64,000 nucleotides of DNA from Clostridium hydrogeniformans DSM 21757 (GCF_000686705.1 NZ_KK366005.1:62001-126000); one strand, 5' to 3'. Shown: positions 37,115 to 46,031, numbered from the stretch's first letter. The notes: generated from the sequence alone by a model not told the origin. Program-made: numbers and translations.

Positions 37115-38497
37115 CTATTGTTGTTTTTTAGGCTCTCCTGTTTCTACAGGACCTGCTTCATTTCCAGTGTTTCCACTCCATTCATTCCATCCACCATCAT
37201 AAACTGAAGCATTCTTAACTCCTATAACATCAGCATATAATAATACTTCTGCTGCTCTCCAGCCTGTTCCACAGAAGAAGGATAGTTTTTGATCAGGTTT
37301 AATATCCCATTCATTCCACATAGCTATTATTTCATCTTTATTACGCATAGTGTTATCTAAGTTTCTGTAATCTTGTAAGCTTGATGAATCCTTACCAGCA
37401 TGACCCCAAACTGCTCCTGCTGGACGTCCTGTTGCCTTAATATAATCATATCCTGAGATTTTACCTATATGTTCATCCCATGCTCTTATATCTACTAATC
37501 TACTGCCTTCTTTATCAGCTAATATTTCTTTAGCCTGAGGCATATCAATTATATATCCCTTATTTAATGGTGTAGTTGTTCCAAATGCTTCTACTGGAGT
37601 AGCTTTTTGTGACTCTTTTTCTAGCTCATATCCAGCTGCCTTCCATTTTGCAGTTCCACCATTTAATACTCTAACATCTTTAACTCCTAAATACTTTAAT
37701 ATAGAAGCAACTCTATATGCTGCTGTATTATCTGGCCCATATAATACTACTGTAGTATCTAATGTTATTCCCTTACCTTCAGCAAATTTTATAAGCTTAT
37801 CATCTGAAAGACGGTTCCAAAGAGGTCCTTCTTCAATTTCATCAGTATTTATATGTACTGCTCCTTTTATATGACCATCTTTTAAATAGTCTGGTGATTT
37901 TGTTTCATCTCCCCAGCTAACCTCAAATACTTTGAAATCTTTTCCATTATAAGTTTCTGGTTTCTTTCCATCTACTAAGTCCTTTACCCATGATACAGGT
38001 ACTACCATTTGATGATTTGGATAAGCTTCCATATCAAGACTTGTATCCTTAGCCCAATCCTTAACGTCATATGTATATAAATTTTTATATCCCTTTTTAG
38101 CTAAATACTCTGATACTTCCTTAGCATCTTTTCCATTGGCATCATAAAGAACTACATTCTTATCAGTTGATATTCCCTTAGTTTTTAAAGCCTCATCTAA
38201 TGTAGCATCCTTTTCCTTAGAGTCCACCTTGAGCCAAGCAGAAGAAAAATCTGTTGCCCCTTTTATGTGTCCTCCTCTTGTTACCTCATCAAGTTTCCAA
38301 CCATTAAAGGCATCATTCTCTCTTGTATCTACGATCACCCAATCACTTTTGCCTACCTTATCTTTAAGATCACTAGTAGAGATTGTTTTTGTATTAACTT
38401 CTACTTTAGGCTCCTCTTTTTTACCACATGCAGATAAAGCAAATATAGTTAAAGACAATCCTAAAACAACAGCTAAACTTCTTATTGTTTTACTCAC
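37115..38497 (-). CDS. Triple-rhodanese lipoprotein, sulfurtransferase
   Basis: A 460-residue extracellular lipoprotein: signal peptide with lipobox LSAC (C24), then three rhodanese-like domains at about 40-150, 165-295 and 310-450. Only the third has the catalytic Cys (C409 in FFCGTGWRAAE); the first and second have VVLYDANGKDA and VVLYGPDNTAA at that position and are probably structural. Likely function: thiosulfate or polysulfide sulfur transfer outside the membrane. Start GTG 38497 with GGAGG 8 nt upstream. No partner genes for sulfur metabolism adjoin. Confidence 0.9.
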   Translation of the reverse strand: MSKTIRSLAVVLGLSLTIFALSACGKKEEPKVEVNTKTISTSDLKDKVGKSDWVIVDTRENDAFNGWKLDEVTRGGHIKGATDFSSAWLKVDSKEKDATLDEALKTKGISTDKNVVLYDANGKDAKEVSEYLAKKGYKNLYTYDVKDWAKDTSLDMEAYPNHQMVVPVSWVKDLVDGKKPETYNGKDFKVFEVSWGDETKSPDYLKDGHIKGAVHINTDEIEEGPLWNRLSDDKLIKFAEGKGITLDTTVVLYGPDNTAAYRVASILKYLGVKDVRVLNGGTAKWKAAGYELEKESQKATPVEAFGTTTPLNKGYIIDMPQAKEILADKEGSRLVDIRAWDEHIGKISGYDYIKATGRPAGAVWGHAGKDSSSLQDYRNLDNTMRNKDEIIAMWNEWDIKPDQKLSFFCGTGWRAAEVLLYADVIGVKNASVYDGGWNEWSGNTGNEAGPVETGEPKKQQ

Positions 38498-39234
38498 CGT
38501 AATTTCCTCCTAAAACTTTAAACTTAATAAAAAATTCTAAAGTGTATCTTATATCCTTAAATATAAAAATTAAATAAGCTACTTAATAATCATATTTAAA
38601 GATATTATTATTATTAATCCTTTTTAATTTATTTTTTATTCCTTATTTATAATACCATCTTTTAAAAGAATCAGTTATTCTTTTATTAAATAATTCATAT
38701 ACTATCTATAGATATTATCAATACTTAATTTAATAAGAAAGGCTAGTCATATATTACTCTCTAGAAATTAATAAATCATAAAATAGCTTTCTTACTCTAA
38801 TACATATCTATCAAAAAATAAAAAATAAAGTGAATCTTTATTAATATGTTGCACTTACTAGATTTTAATTATTAGTAAATGAGTTTTAAAATCTTGAGAC
38901 AGCCCTCTTCTTAATTAAGATTATAGATGAATACTAAATCTAAGTAATAAAAATCAGCTATACTTTAGTAATCTTAATAATACTAAAATATAGCTGGTTC
39001 TACTTTATTTATAATTTCTCTAGATAATATGACTTCTATAAAAATATTAAAAATTTACCCTTTCCCTTAAATATTCATAATAAATGCATATTCTCATAGT
39101 TAAAGTCACTCCATAGTCCTTAACTTACACTCATATTTAAATTAAAAAACCTTTATAGATATACCATATGATAATTGAAACTTAACCATCAGATCTCATT
39201 AGTATAAATTAATATTTAACATAATACCACTATA
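38498..39234. other. Long intergenic region
   Basis: 737 bp without a credible gene. It has a strong hairpin (38952-38999) and, at about 38893-38907, the string CTTGAGACAGCCCTC, which resembles one half of a GGGCTGTCTCA palindrome without its partner. Nothing else stands out. Confidence 0.4.
38952..38999. terminator. Terminator-like hairpin downstream of hydE
   Basis: Arms AATCAGCTATACTTTAGTA and TACTAAAATATAGCTGGTT pair with one mismatch and one G:T pair. It lies 235 bp beyond the hydE stop and probably ends the hydE transcript. Confidence 0.55.
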
Positions 39235-40344
39235 TTACTTCACAAAAGATAGATTAATATTATTCACCGGCTCTGGTTTTTGATCTATATTATTTTCCTG
39301 TGCAAAGGTAACATTGTCTCCCCTTGTTATCTCCACCTTAAAACCTGCTCTATTAATTCTTCCTTCTATACACTTTCTACATTCTGCTGCTTCATCCCCT
39401 GTGCATATCTTTCCATCATATAAGGAATATTTTTCACGTACATTAGTTGGAGAAAGATTCGGCATAACTACATTTCCTCCAGCCTTTATTCCTTTTTCTC
39501 TTCCTTGTGGATCAATGCTTCCAAGAGCTGTAGTTGCTGGAAGCAATACAGCTGGTAGTAAAAGCCTAATTAAGGCCAGCATTGTTGTAGTATCCTCAAG
39601 ACTTCCCCCTTCATAATCCTTAAGAGGAGTATCCTTATGAGGAATAAAAGGCCCTATTCCACACATATGAGGCTGAAGTTCCTTTACATATAAAAGGTCC
39701 TTTACTAAATCCTCATTGGTCTGTCCTGGTATTCCTACCATAAACCCAGCCCCAATTTGATATCCTATTTCCTTTAAATCCCCTAAACACTTTCTTCTAT
39801 TTTCAAAGGTAGCATTAGGATGTAATTTATCATATAATTCTTTTGAAGCAGTTTCATGTCTTAGAAGATATCTATCTGCTCCAGCCTTAAACATCTTTTC
39901 ATAGGACTCATAACTTCTCTCTCCTAATGAAATAGTAATGGCGTTTTTAGGATGTCTTTTTTTTATGTTCTTAATTATACTTACCATTCTTTCATCTGTG
40001 AAATAAGGGTCTTCTCCCCCTTGAAGTACGTAGGTTTTATACCCAAGAGAGTCCCCTAAATCTGCACATTCTAAAATTTGTTCCTCTGTAAGTCTATATC
40101 TATCTGCATCCTTATTTTCTGCCCTAATACCACAATAAACACAATTACGTACACAATAGTTAGTAAACTCAATAAGTCCCCTCATATAGACCTTATCACC
40201 ATAGGTTCTCATCCTTGTTTCATGAGCCTTCTCTACCAGGTATTCTTTATCCTCTGGATTCAAATTATTTAGGATAAATAAAAGCTCTTCACTAGTAGCA
40301 TTATTTTCTTTATACAGCTTGTCTATTATACTTCTAACTTTCAT
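39235..40344 (-). CDS. hydE: [FeFe]-hydrogenase maturase HydE (radical SAM)
   Basis: A 369-residue radical SAM enzyme that acts on the cysteine-bound Fe precursor in H-cluster assembly. CVRNCVYC (C64, C68, C71) is the CX3CX2C motif for the [4Fe-4S] cluster, followed by YVLQGGEDPY and GERSYESYEKMFKAGADRYLLRHETA, both diagnostic of HydE/BioB-like members. A C-terminal Cys group (CTGDEAAECRKC) is present, as in a subset of HydE. ATG with GAGGTG 5 nt upstream. hydF is at 189-1373 in this window; hydG is absent. Confidence 0.96.
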   Translation of the reverse strand: MKVRSIIDKLYKENNATSEELLFILNNLNPEDKEYLVEKAHETRMRTYGDKVYMRGLIEFTNYCVRNCVYCGIRAENKDADRYRLTEEQILECADLGDSLGYKTYVLQGGEDPYFTDERMVSIIKNIKKRHPKNAITISLGERSYESYEKMFKAGADRYLLRHETASKELYDKLHPNATFENRRKCLGDLKEIGYQIGAGFMVGIPGQTNEDLVKDLLYVKELQPHMCGIGPFIPHKDTPLKDYEGGSLEDTTTMLALIRLLLPAVLLPATTALGSIDPQGREKGIKAGGNVVMPNLSPTNVREKYSLYDGKICTGDEAAECRKCIEGRINRAGFKVEITRGDNVTFAQENNIDQKPEPVNNINLSFVK

Positions 40345-40513
40345 AATTACACCTCAATCACTAACACACAATTATTCTTTCTAAGGTCAAGATTATACTA
40401 TATCTATTCTTTACATAATTATATCAAATATAATAAATACATATTCTTTATTATAGAATAATTTTTCTTACTATTCATTGTCAATATAATTAATAATACT
40501 GTTTATAAAAAAA

Positions 40514-40539
40514 TAGTAGCTACTATTTAGTTGCTACTA
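40514..40539 (-). terminator. Terminator of the two-component/ABC operon
   Basis: A 7-bp stem TAGTAGC / GCTACTA spans the histidine kinase stop codon; on the minus strand a TTTTTTTAT tail follows. Confidence 0.6.
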
Positions 40540-41456
40540 CTGTTATTTTCTATATCTTTTATCTTCCATATTATAATTATACTAAGCCTACCATCCTTTA
40601 ACTCAGAATGAATATCATGGCCCATCTGATTAACCAGTTCCTTTGTTACTGCAAGTCCTATTCCTGTACTTTTCCCGCTCCTAGTACGATCTGTTGTAAA
40701 GAATCTTTGAAATAAAAGTTTTGAATCTTCCTCACTTAAGTCTTTAGCTTCATTAGTAAAGGTAGTAGTTATATTATTACCATCTTTTTTCAAACTTATT
40801 TCTACTGGACCATTCCCATGTTTTAATATATTTTGTATTAAATTAAATAATACCCTCTTTACCCCATTCTCATCTCCAAGAATCATAGGGGCCTCCGCCT
40901 CTATATCGATGGAAGGTTCAATACCTTTATTTATGAAGTCATTATAAAATGATGCCATGGAATCACATAGTAAATTAGATAAATTGATTAATTCAAACTG
41001 AAACTTATACTCTTTTCCTTCTAGTCTTGATAAGTCATAAAAACTAGTTATTAACATTTGTAAAGCCTTTGTTCTCTCCTTAACTATATTCATATATTCT
41101 TTTCTTTCTGATTCACTTATATTAGTATCTTCCATAAGCTGAAGGTATCCCATTATTGATGTAAGAGGAGTTCTTAAATCATGAGATATATTGGAAATTG
41201 ATTGTTTAATCTCTAAATCCATCTTCTTATAGTTACTTTCAATTTCTTGTTTTAACTCTATGGTTTTATTTATTTCTAAAATTAATTTTTCAATTTCACT
41301 TCTTCCTGTTCTTAACAATACCTTTGAATTTGTTTTGATATTATTTATAGAGTTAAGCTGATTTTTTACGCTTTTTATTTCTTCCCTTATGAAAAAATAA
41401 AGGGTGGCAAATATACCCGTTATAATTGTAAGAAAAATAATTATTACTATAAGCAT
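40527..41456 (-). CDS. Sensor histidine kinase
   Basis: About 309 residues: one N-terminal transmembrane helix (3-22), a short linker, the HisKA dimer domain with phosphoacceptor in SNISHDLRTPLTSIMGY, and HATPase_c with NLIQNILKHG, TDRTRSGKSTGIGLAV and a G2 box. It lacks an extracellular sensor domain, as in kinases that sense through a partner ABC transporter. I place the start at ATG 41456 (GGGGTG, 6 nt before it) rather than the GTG at 41465 inside that site. It is the last gene of the operon with the ABC genes and the response regulator. Confidence 0.9.
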   Translation of the reverse strand: MLIVIIIFLTIITGIFATLYFFIREEIKSVKNQLNSINNIKTNSKVLLRTGRSEIEKLILEINKTIELKQEIESNYKKMDLEIKQSISNISHDLRTPLTSIMGYLQLMEDTNISESERKEYMNIVKERTKALQMLITSFYDLSRLEGKEYKFQFELINLSNLLCDSMASFYNDFINKGIEPSIDIEAEAPMILGDENGVKRVLFNLIQNILKHGNGPVEISLKKDGNNITTTFTNEAKDLSEEDSKLLFQRFFTTDRTRSGKSTGIGLAVTKELVNQMGHDIHSELKDGRLSIIIIWKIKDIENNSSSN

Positions 41457-41498
41457 ATAGGTCACCCCTTTCTTTTAATATTTTTAACCTTAGATATA

Positions 41499-42239
41499 TT
41501 ATTTAATTTCTTTATTTTTTAATAATATCATACTTAGTACAGTAAAGACCACAGTATATGCAGCTCCTAATAATATGGCATCACTTACAGTACCATTACT
41601 TAAAGGTAGCTTAATTAAAGCATCTAACTTAGTTGTAATAAGTATATCATTAATGTAGCTGAATTTATCAGAAATAAATATTCCTAATAACCCAATTACA
41701 GTCCTTGTAACTAAAAATATCATTGCATATGCAAAGGCAAAAATATTACTGCTATTAAAAATTAATGCCATAAATGTTCCTACAGCTATTGCTCCTATCC
41801 ACAATACACTAGCCGCTAAAAATCTTATAGTAAACTCTAAAAGTAAATTACTAGGTCCACCTAAAACTATGAGTCCACTTATTAAAAACACTGATAATAT
41901 AATAAAAGCTGATGATGCAGCAAGAATAATTGTAGAAATAATTTTAGAGATTACTAAAGTATTTCTTGTAACCCCAAAGGATACCACATTCTTAAAGGTT
42001 TGACTTTTCTGCTCATCACTAGTAACCATCTCAATAAAAGCTGGTATTAAGTATATTGGTATAATAAGAACTAATGTAATGACTCCAAGAGCTGAGTTAA
42101 GATCTTTATTTGGAAGAGCTCCTGTCATTTTAAATAGAATTATAGTCAAAAATCCTATTAGAGATAATATCCCTGTATATATCCAAAAGTATTTTCTATT
42201 AAAGTTTCTATAAAGATCTGCTCTTATATAATTAAGCAT
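41499..42239 (-). CDS. ABC-2 type permease, bacitracin/lantibiotic-resistance-like
   Basis: A membrane protein of about 246 residues with six hydrophobic helices and the opening YIRADLYRNFNRKYFWIYTG typical of small ABC-2 permeases found with BcrA-type ATPases. ATG 42239 lies after GGAGGTGG, and the start overlaps the ATPase gene end by 8 bp, so translation is coupled. With the ATPase it forms an exporter or protective pump; substrate probably a cell-envelope antibiotic or host peptide (inference from the family and gene order). Confidence 0.85.
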   Translation of the reverse strand: MLNYIRADLYRNFNRKYFWIYTGILSLIGFLTIILFKMTGALPNKDLNSALGVITLVLIIPIYLIPAFIEMVTSDEQKSQTFKNVVSFGVTRNTLVISKIISTIILAASSAFIILSVFLISGLIVLGGPSNLLLEFTIRFLAASVLWIGAIAVGTFMALIFNSSNIFAFAYAMIFLVTRTVIGLLGIFISDKFSYINDILITTKLDALIKLPLSNGTVSDAILLGAAYTVVFTVLSMILLKNKEIK

Positions 42240-43152
42240 TATGTCCACCTCCAATTAAATCTATAAAGTAGTTTTCTAAATTTACTCCAACTGAACTAAT
42301 TGAGTAAAGCATAATATCATTAATTACAAGAGCCTTAGATACTTTTTCTGGAGACTCTATAAGGTCATATAATCTTATTTCATTATTGTTTAAAACTTCA
42401 TATTCACTACATCCAAGCTCTCTCTCTAAAATAGCTGCTGCCTTCCCTGCATCATTTACTTTTATGGCTAGGGATCTTCTACATTTTTCATCTAGATCCT
42501 TAGAAGATATCTGTTCTATAAATACCCCATCATTGATAAATCCATAAACAGTTGCAAGTTGAGAAAGTTCGCTTAATATATGACTTGATATAAGTATTGT
42601 AGTATTTTTTTCTCTATTTAGTTTTAATAATATCTCTCTAAATTCTACAATTCCTGTAGGGTCAAGTCCATTTATAGGCTCATCTAAAATAAGTATATCT
42701 GGACTAGACATTATGGTAAGAGCTAACCCTAACCTCTGTTTCATTCCTAGTGAAAAATTCTTAAACTTTTTATTTCCTGTATCATCTAATCCTACGAGTT
42801 TTAGAGCATAATCTATAGAATCTTTTTCCACTACTCCTCTTTGTATTCTATAATACTCTAGATTTTTCTTTGCAGATAAATAAGGAAAGAAACTTGGAGT
42901 TTCAATTATAGCACCTGTCCTCATTCTAGCTTTATTTAATCCCTTTGGAGAAGTCTCGTTAAATAAGTCTATCTCTCCACTCGTTGGAATAGTAAGCCCA
43001 CTTATCATCCTAAGCAGAGTTGTTTTTCCCGCCCCATTTTTTCCTACAAGTCCATATATATCGCCTTGCTTTATTTCCATATTAGCATTATTCACTGCTA
43101 ATTGATTATGATACTTTTTAGTTAAATTTTTAGTTTTAAGTACTGTATCCAT
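42232..43152 (-). CDS. ABC transporter ATPase, BcrA-type
   Basis: A 306-residue ATPase: Walker A GLVGKNGAGKTT, signature FSLGMKQRLGLAL, Walker B ILILDEPINGLDP, H-loop ISSHILSEL. The LSLGMKQR-type signature and the 70-residue C-terminal extension fit BcrA/lantibiotic immunity ATPases. ATG with AGGAGAGG about 10 nt upstream. Second gene in the RR-ABC-permease-HK operon; 126 bp follow the response regulator. Confidence 0.92.
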   Translation of the reverse strand: MDTVLKTKNLTKKYHNQLAVNNANMEIKQGDIYGLVGKNGAGKTTLLRMISGLTIPTSGEIDLFNETSPKGLNKARMRTGAIIETPSFFPYLSAKKNLEYYRIQRGVVEKDSIDYALKLVGLDDTGNKKFKNFSLGMKQRLGLALTIMSSPDILILDEPINGLDPTGIVEFREILLKLNREKNTTILISSHILSELSQLATVYGFINDGVFIEQISSKDLDEKCRRSLAIKVNDAGKAAAILERELGCSEYEVLNNNEIRLYDLIESPEKVSKALVINDIMLYSISSVGVNLENYFIDLIGGGHNA

Positions 43153-43278
43153 AACTTAAATTCCTCTCCTTTTCTTGAATAAGGTATATTAAAATAATTA
43201 ATTAATTTCTCTGAAAGCGCCTAACTATATATTAAAATATAACTTACAAGATAACTTAAAGAAAAACTTAAGAAAGTA

Positions 43279-43977
43279 TTAATTTCTATCACTTATCTTA
43301 AAACCAATTCCCCAAACTGTATGAATATACTCAACTTCGGGTTGAATTTTGGAAAGTTTTGACCTAAGATTGCTTATGTGAACATTAACTGTATTATCAT
43401 CACCTAAGAATTCCTCATTCCAAACCTTTTCAAATAAATTTGATTTTGTAAAAACTTTATTTGGGTTTGCCATTAAAAGTTCTAATATGCAAAACTCCCT
43501 AGCTGTAAGTAAAACCTTATTTCCATCTAAGGTAACCTCTACAGTGTCTCTATTTAAAACTAAATCCTTATACATTAATATTCTTTCCTTATTTTTAGAA
43601 TTTGAAAACACCATATATCGTCTTAGCTGTGCCTCTACCCTTGCTAAAACTTCATTGGTATCAAAAGGCTTAGAAACAAAATCATCTGCTCCAAGTCTTA
43701 ATACCTCTACCTTGGTATCCTGATTATCCTTTGCAGAAATCACTATTATAGGCATAGTTTTTAATTGTCTTATATATCTAATAATCTCTTCTCCTTCTAT
43801 TCCTGGTAACATTAAATCAAGTAGTATAATGTGAAAATCATACTGCTCTATACACATCTTAGCCTCTGATCCTGAATATGCAGATCTTATACTATAACCT
43901 TGTTTAATTAATATTTTGCATAAAAGATTATTTATATCTAAATCATCCTCTACAACTAATATATTTATATTATTCAT
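43279..43977 (-). CDS. OmpR-family response regulator
   Basis: A 232-residue response regulator: receiver domain with DD at 11-12, phosphoacceptor D54 in IILLDLMLPG and the K of SKPF, then an OmpR/PhoB winged helix (LTAREFCILELLMANPNKVFTKSNLFEKVW). It should control the downstream ABC genes. ATG 43977; its ribosome site AAAGGA is part of a hairpin arm, and a nine-codon leader ORF lies immediately upstream (43987-44016), which suggests control at translation. Confidence 0.93.
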   Translation of the reverse strand: MNNINILVVEDDLDINNLLCKILIKQGYSIRSAYSGSEAKMCIEQYDFHIILLDLMLPGIEGEEIIRYIRQLKTMPIIVISAKDNQDTKVEVLRLGADDFVSKPFDTNEVLARVEAQLRRYMVFSNSKNKERILMYKDLVLNRDTVEVTLDGNKVLLTAREFCILELLMANPNKVFTKSNLFEKVWNEEFLGDDNTVNVHISNLRSKLSKIQPEVEYIHTVWGIGFKISDRN

Positions 43978-43984
43978 AAATATC

Positions 43985-44022
43985 CTTTAGTGATGAAGCC
44001 TATTGCTTTTACTCACTAAAGT
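43985..44022 (-). promoter_or_regulatory. RBS-masking hairpin, candidate translational attenuator
   Basis: A 9-bp perfect inverted repeat CTTTAGTGA / TCACTAAAG with a 19-nt loop. The 3' arm on the minus strand includes the response regulator's AAAGG site, and the 5' arm overlaps the leader ORF start. Confidence 0.55.
43987..44016 (-). CDS. Putative leader peptide of the response regulator gene
   Basis: GTG at 44016 follows GGGGGG at 7-nt spacing and opens a nine-codon ORF, MSKSNRLHH, ending in TAA nine bases before the response regulator ATG and in the same frame. The ORF lies between the arms CTTTAGTGA and TCACTAAAG; the 3' arm covers AAAGG, the ribosome site of the regulator. Ribosome occupancy of the leader would open the hairpin. 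No homologue known to me. Confidence 0.5.
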   Translation of the reverse strand: MSKSNRLHH

Positions 44023-44274
44023 TCCCCCCTTTCTTTTTATATATAAAATTATTTTAATCTTATATTAAATATCTCTATTTCTTAACAAAATTTAGTTAAT
44101 TTATTATATCACTTATTCTAATGATTTCCACATATCTATTATTCTATTGTTATAATCCCTAACACTCTTTTTTATTTATGGTAACTTATTAATCATTAAC
44201 TTCAGTCCTTCAGAATCTATAACTATATAAAAAAAGGAAATTACTTCAATTAATTCTCCTAAATAATATTACCA

Positions 44275-44310
44275 TAAAAAAGGCTATCTCAATTTGAGAT
44301 AGCCTTTTTT
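44275..44310. terminator. Near-perfect bidirectional terminator
   Basis: AAAAAAGGCTATCTCAA pairs with TTGAGATAGCCTTTTTT; the centre must open for a loop. Lies downstream of the VOC gene on the minus strand, past repeat copy 4. Confidence 0.75.
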
Positions 44311-44386
44311 AATAAGCCTTTATCTATATAAATTTAAATACTTTCAATGATCTAAATGTAATATATAAACTTCTATAATTAGTTTA

Positions 44387-44438
44387 TATAAAGTTAAGCT
44401 GAATCTAAAATCACATATAAATTAGGCTTAACTTTATA
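44387..44438 (-). terminator. Inverted repeat next to structured repeat copy 4
   Basis: A 13-bp perfect inverted repeat TATAAAGTTAAGC / GCTTAACTTTATA with a 26-nt loop lies at the 3' border of copy 4. May be a first terminator for the VOC gene or part of the insertion site. Confidence 0.35.
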
Positions 44439-44566
44439 TGATGGCTAGGAGCTTTAACACCCCCATCCTCTAAAGCTTAGGGATAACAGTTGCGACAACC
44501 CTAGATGAGCTTATCTAACATTCATATGGTGGAAAGAACACCATATGAATGAAGATTCATTCTATA
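44433..44566 (-). repeat. 132-bp structured repeat, copy 4 (covarying hairpin)
   Basis: Full minus-strand copy starting 7 bp after the VOC gene stop. The hairpin arms are CATTCATATGGTG and CACCATATGAATG (44519-44531, 44539-44551), differing from the consensus CCTTCAGATGGTG at two positions in each arm with pairing kept. The 3' part has GTTGTCGCAAC, GGATGGGGG and TAGCCATCATATAA. Confidence 0.9.
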
Positions 44567-44572
44567 AATATA

Positions 44573-44953
44573 TTATTTATCTTCTCTTAATAGATAGTTA
44601 TTTCCATCTTGATCGTTGAATGAAAACATCTTTCCATAAGGCATAGCCATTAGCTTTCCTACCTCTACACCATTCTCTTTCATTTCTTCATAAGCCTTCT
44701 CTACATCAGTAGTACTTAATAATATAGATGGGTGGCCAACACTAACTGAAGGATTCTGTGCCTTCATTGCTTCTTTATTATATAATACAAAAGTTGTAAA
44801 TTCTTCTTCACTTGGACCTACCTCTAGCCATTTCATTCCTGGTGCCATTTCTTGTTCAAATTTAACTACAAATCCAACCTTCTCAGTCCAGAACTTCTTA
44901 GCTTCCTCTTGATCATTTACGTATATTGTTATTTTTCCTATTTTGTTTATCAT
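44573..44953 (-). CDS. VOC family (glyoxalase/bleomycin resistance-like) protein
   Basis: A 126-residue single-domain VOC protein: two beta-alpha-beta-beta-beta modules, with KIGKITIYVNDQEEAKKFWTEKVGFVV opening and MPYGKMFSFNDQDGNNYLL closing. Metal ligands are not fully conserved in a visible way (no clear first-module His), so it could be a binding rather than catalytic protein. ATG with GAGGAGAT. A palindrome matching the Gram-positive LexA box lies 20-31 bp upstream. Confidence 0.85.
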   Translation of the reverse strand: MINKIGKITIYVNDQEEAKKFWTEKVGFVVKFEQEMAPGMKWLEVGPSEEEFTTFVLYNKEAMKAQNPSVSVGHPSILLSTTDVEKAYEEMKENGVEVGKLMAMPYGKMFSFNDQDGNNYLLREDK

Positions 44954-44972
44954 TATTTCATCTCCTCTTCGA

Positions 44973-44984
44973 GAACATTTGTTC
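44973..44984 (-). promoter_or_regulatory. LexA (SOS) box-like palindrome
   Basis: GAACATTTGTTC (GAAC-N4-GTTC), within an AGAACA-n2-TGTTCT palindrome, fits the Gram-positive LexA/DinR consensus CGAACRNRYGTTYC well in its core. It lies between the expected promoter and the VOC ribosome site. Confidence 0.5.
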
Positions 44985-45109
44985 TTATTTTAATATAATT
45001 TTATAGATTTGTCTACTACATTATCTTTATTACAAATTTAAGTAATATAGGATTTTATTTTTCTATTTTTATATTACCTTATAAGATTTATTATTTCATA
45101 GAGGAAGTT

Positions 45110-46012
45110 CTATCCAAGTCCAAGCTCCTTAGTTAATTTATCATTTAACTTGTTTAACTTTTCATGATATTCCTTATAATCTTTACTTAAGACTTTCATA
45201 TTAGGAATAAAAACCTCATAATACCCACTGCTATGAAAAAAATTCTTTAGCTGCGTCTTTAATTTATTCACTGATTCTAAAGCCTTCTTTATTGAATCAT
45301 CATCACTATTTAAAATACTCTCAGTGTTTTTCACAGTCTCCATTATAACCTTTTTATGCTCCTCTAGTTCCTTTTCATTAGCATAAGAAAATTCCATAAG
45401 TTTTTTATTTGTATGGGTAAATACTTCTAAGTCCTTTTCACTTAAGCTTTCATAATGCTTCTTTAATTCCTCTGGTACAGTTATATCATCACTATTATCT
45501 AAAAACTCAATAATGTTAATCCAAGCCTTATACTTCTCCTCTGTATCTAGTGATTCATTTAAATAAGGTGAAAAATGAATTGATAAAATCATTCCAAGTC
45601 CTGTAGGAAAAGCTCTTACTAACTCATTTTTTATAAACTCACCTCTTTTATTCTCCCATTGATTAAATTCTTCATCTATTAACCTTATATCCTCTTCCCC
45701 CACATTTGACCTTATTAAATCTTCTATATATTTTTGTTGTATTTTTGTTTTAACAACTTCACTTTCTTTTTCCTTAAGTATTTTATCCAATATTAACTTT
45801 TTATCCTTAGCTTCTAATATCTTATTAATGTTACCAATTGATATATCAAGCTTTCTATATAAAGCTATTTCCTTTAATACTTTAATATGCTCTGGTGTAT
45901 ATACTCTATAGCTATTTTCATCCTTTTTCACATTTATAAGCCCCTGTTCCTCATAATAGTTTATGGCTTTTTTTGTTAATCCAGTTTCTATTACTACTTG
46001 ATTAATCCTCAT
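45110..46012 (-). CDS. MerR family transcriptional regulator
   Basis: A 300-residue regulator with an N-terminal MerR DNA-binding domain (MRINQVVIETGLTKKAINYYEEQGLINVKKDENSYRVYTPEHIKVLKEIALYRKL), a coiled-coil dimerisation helix (about 75-120) and a long helical C-terminal domain of unknown ligand specificity. Typical of the multidrug-responsive MerR types in clostridia. ATG with AAGGGGTG 5 nt upstream. Its own promoter has a 19-bp spacer, the mark of MerR-type activation, so it probably controls itself. The VOC gene 156 bp downstream may be co-regulated. Confidence 0.9.
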   Translation of the reverse strand: MRINQVVIETGLTKKAINYYEEQGLINVKKDENSYRVYTPEHIKVLKEIALYRKLDISIGNINKILEAKDKKLILDKILKEKESEVVKTKIQQKYIEDLIRSNVGEEDIRLIDEEFNQWENKRGEFIKNELVRAFPTGLGMILSIHFSPYLNESLDTEEKYKAWINIIEFLDNSDDITVPEELKKHYESLSEKDLEVFTHTNKKLMEFSYANEKELEEHKKVIMETVKNTESILNSDDDSIKKALESVNKLKTQLKNFFHSSGYYEVFIPNMKVLSKDYKEYHEKLNKLNDKLTKELGLG

Positions 46013-46031
46013 ATTATCACCCCTTATTTAA

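Noticed and set aside
38893-38907. CTTGAGACAGCCCTC as an insertion-sequence end
   Set aside because: Only one half is present, with no partner repeat or transposase; too short to claim.
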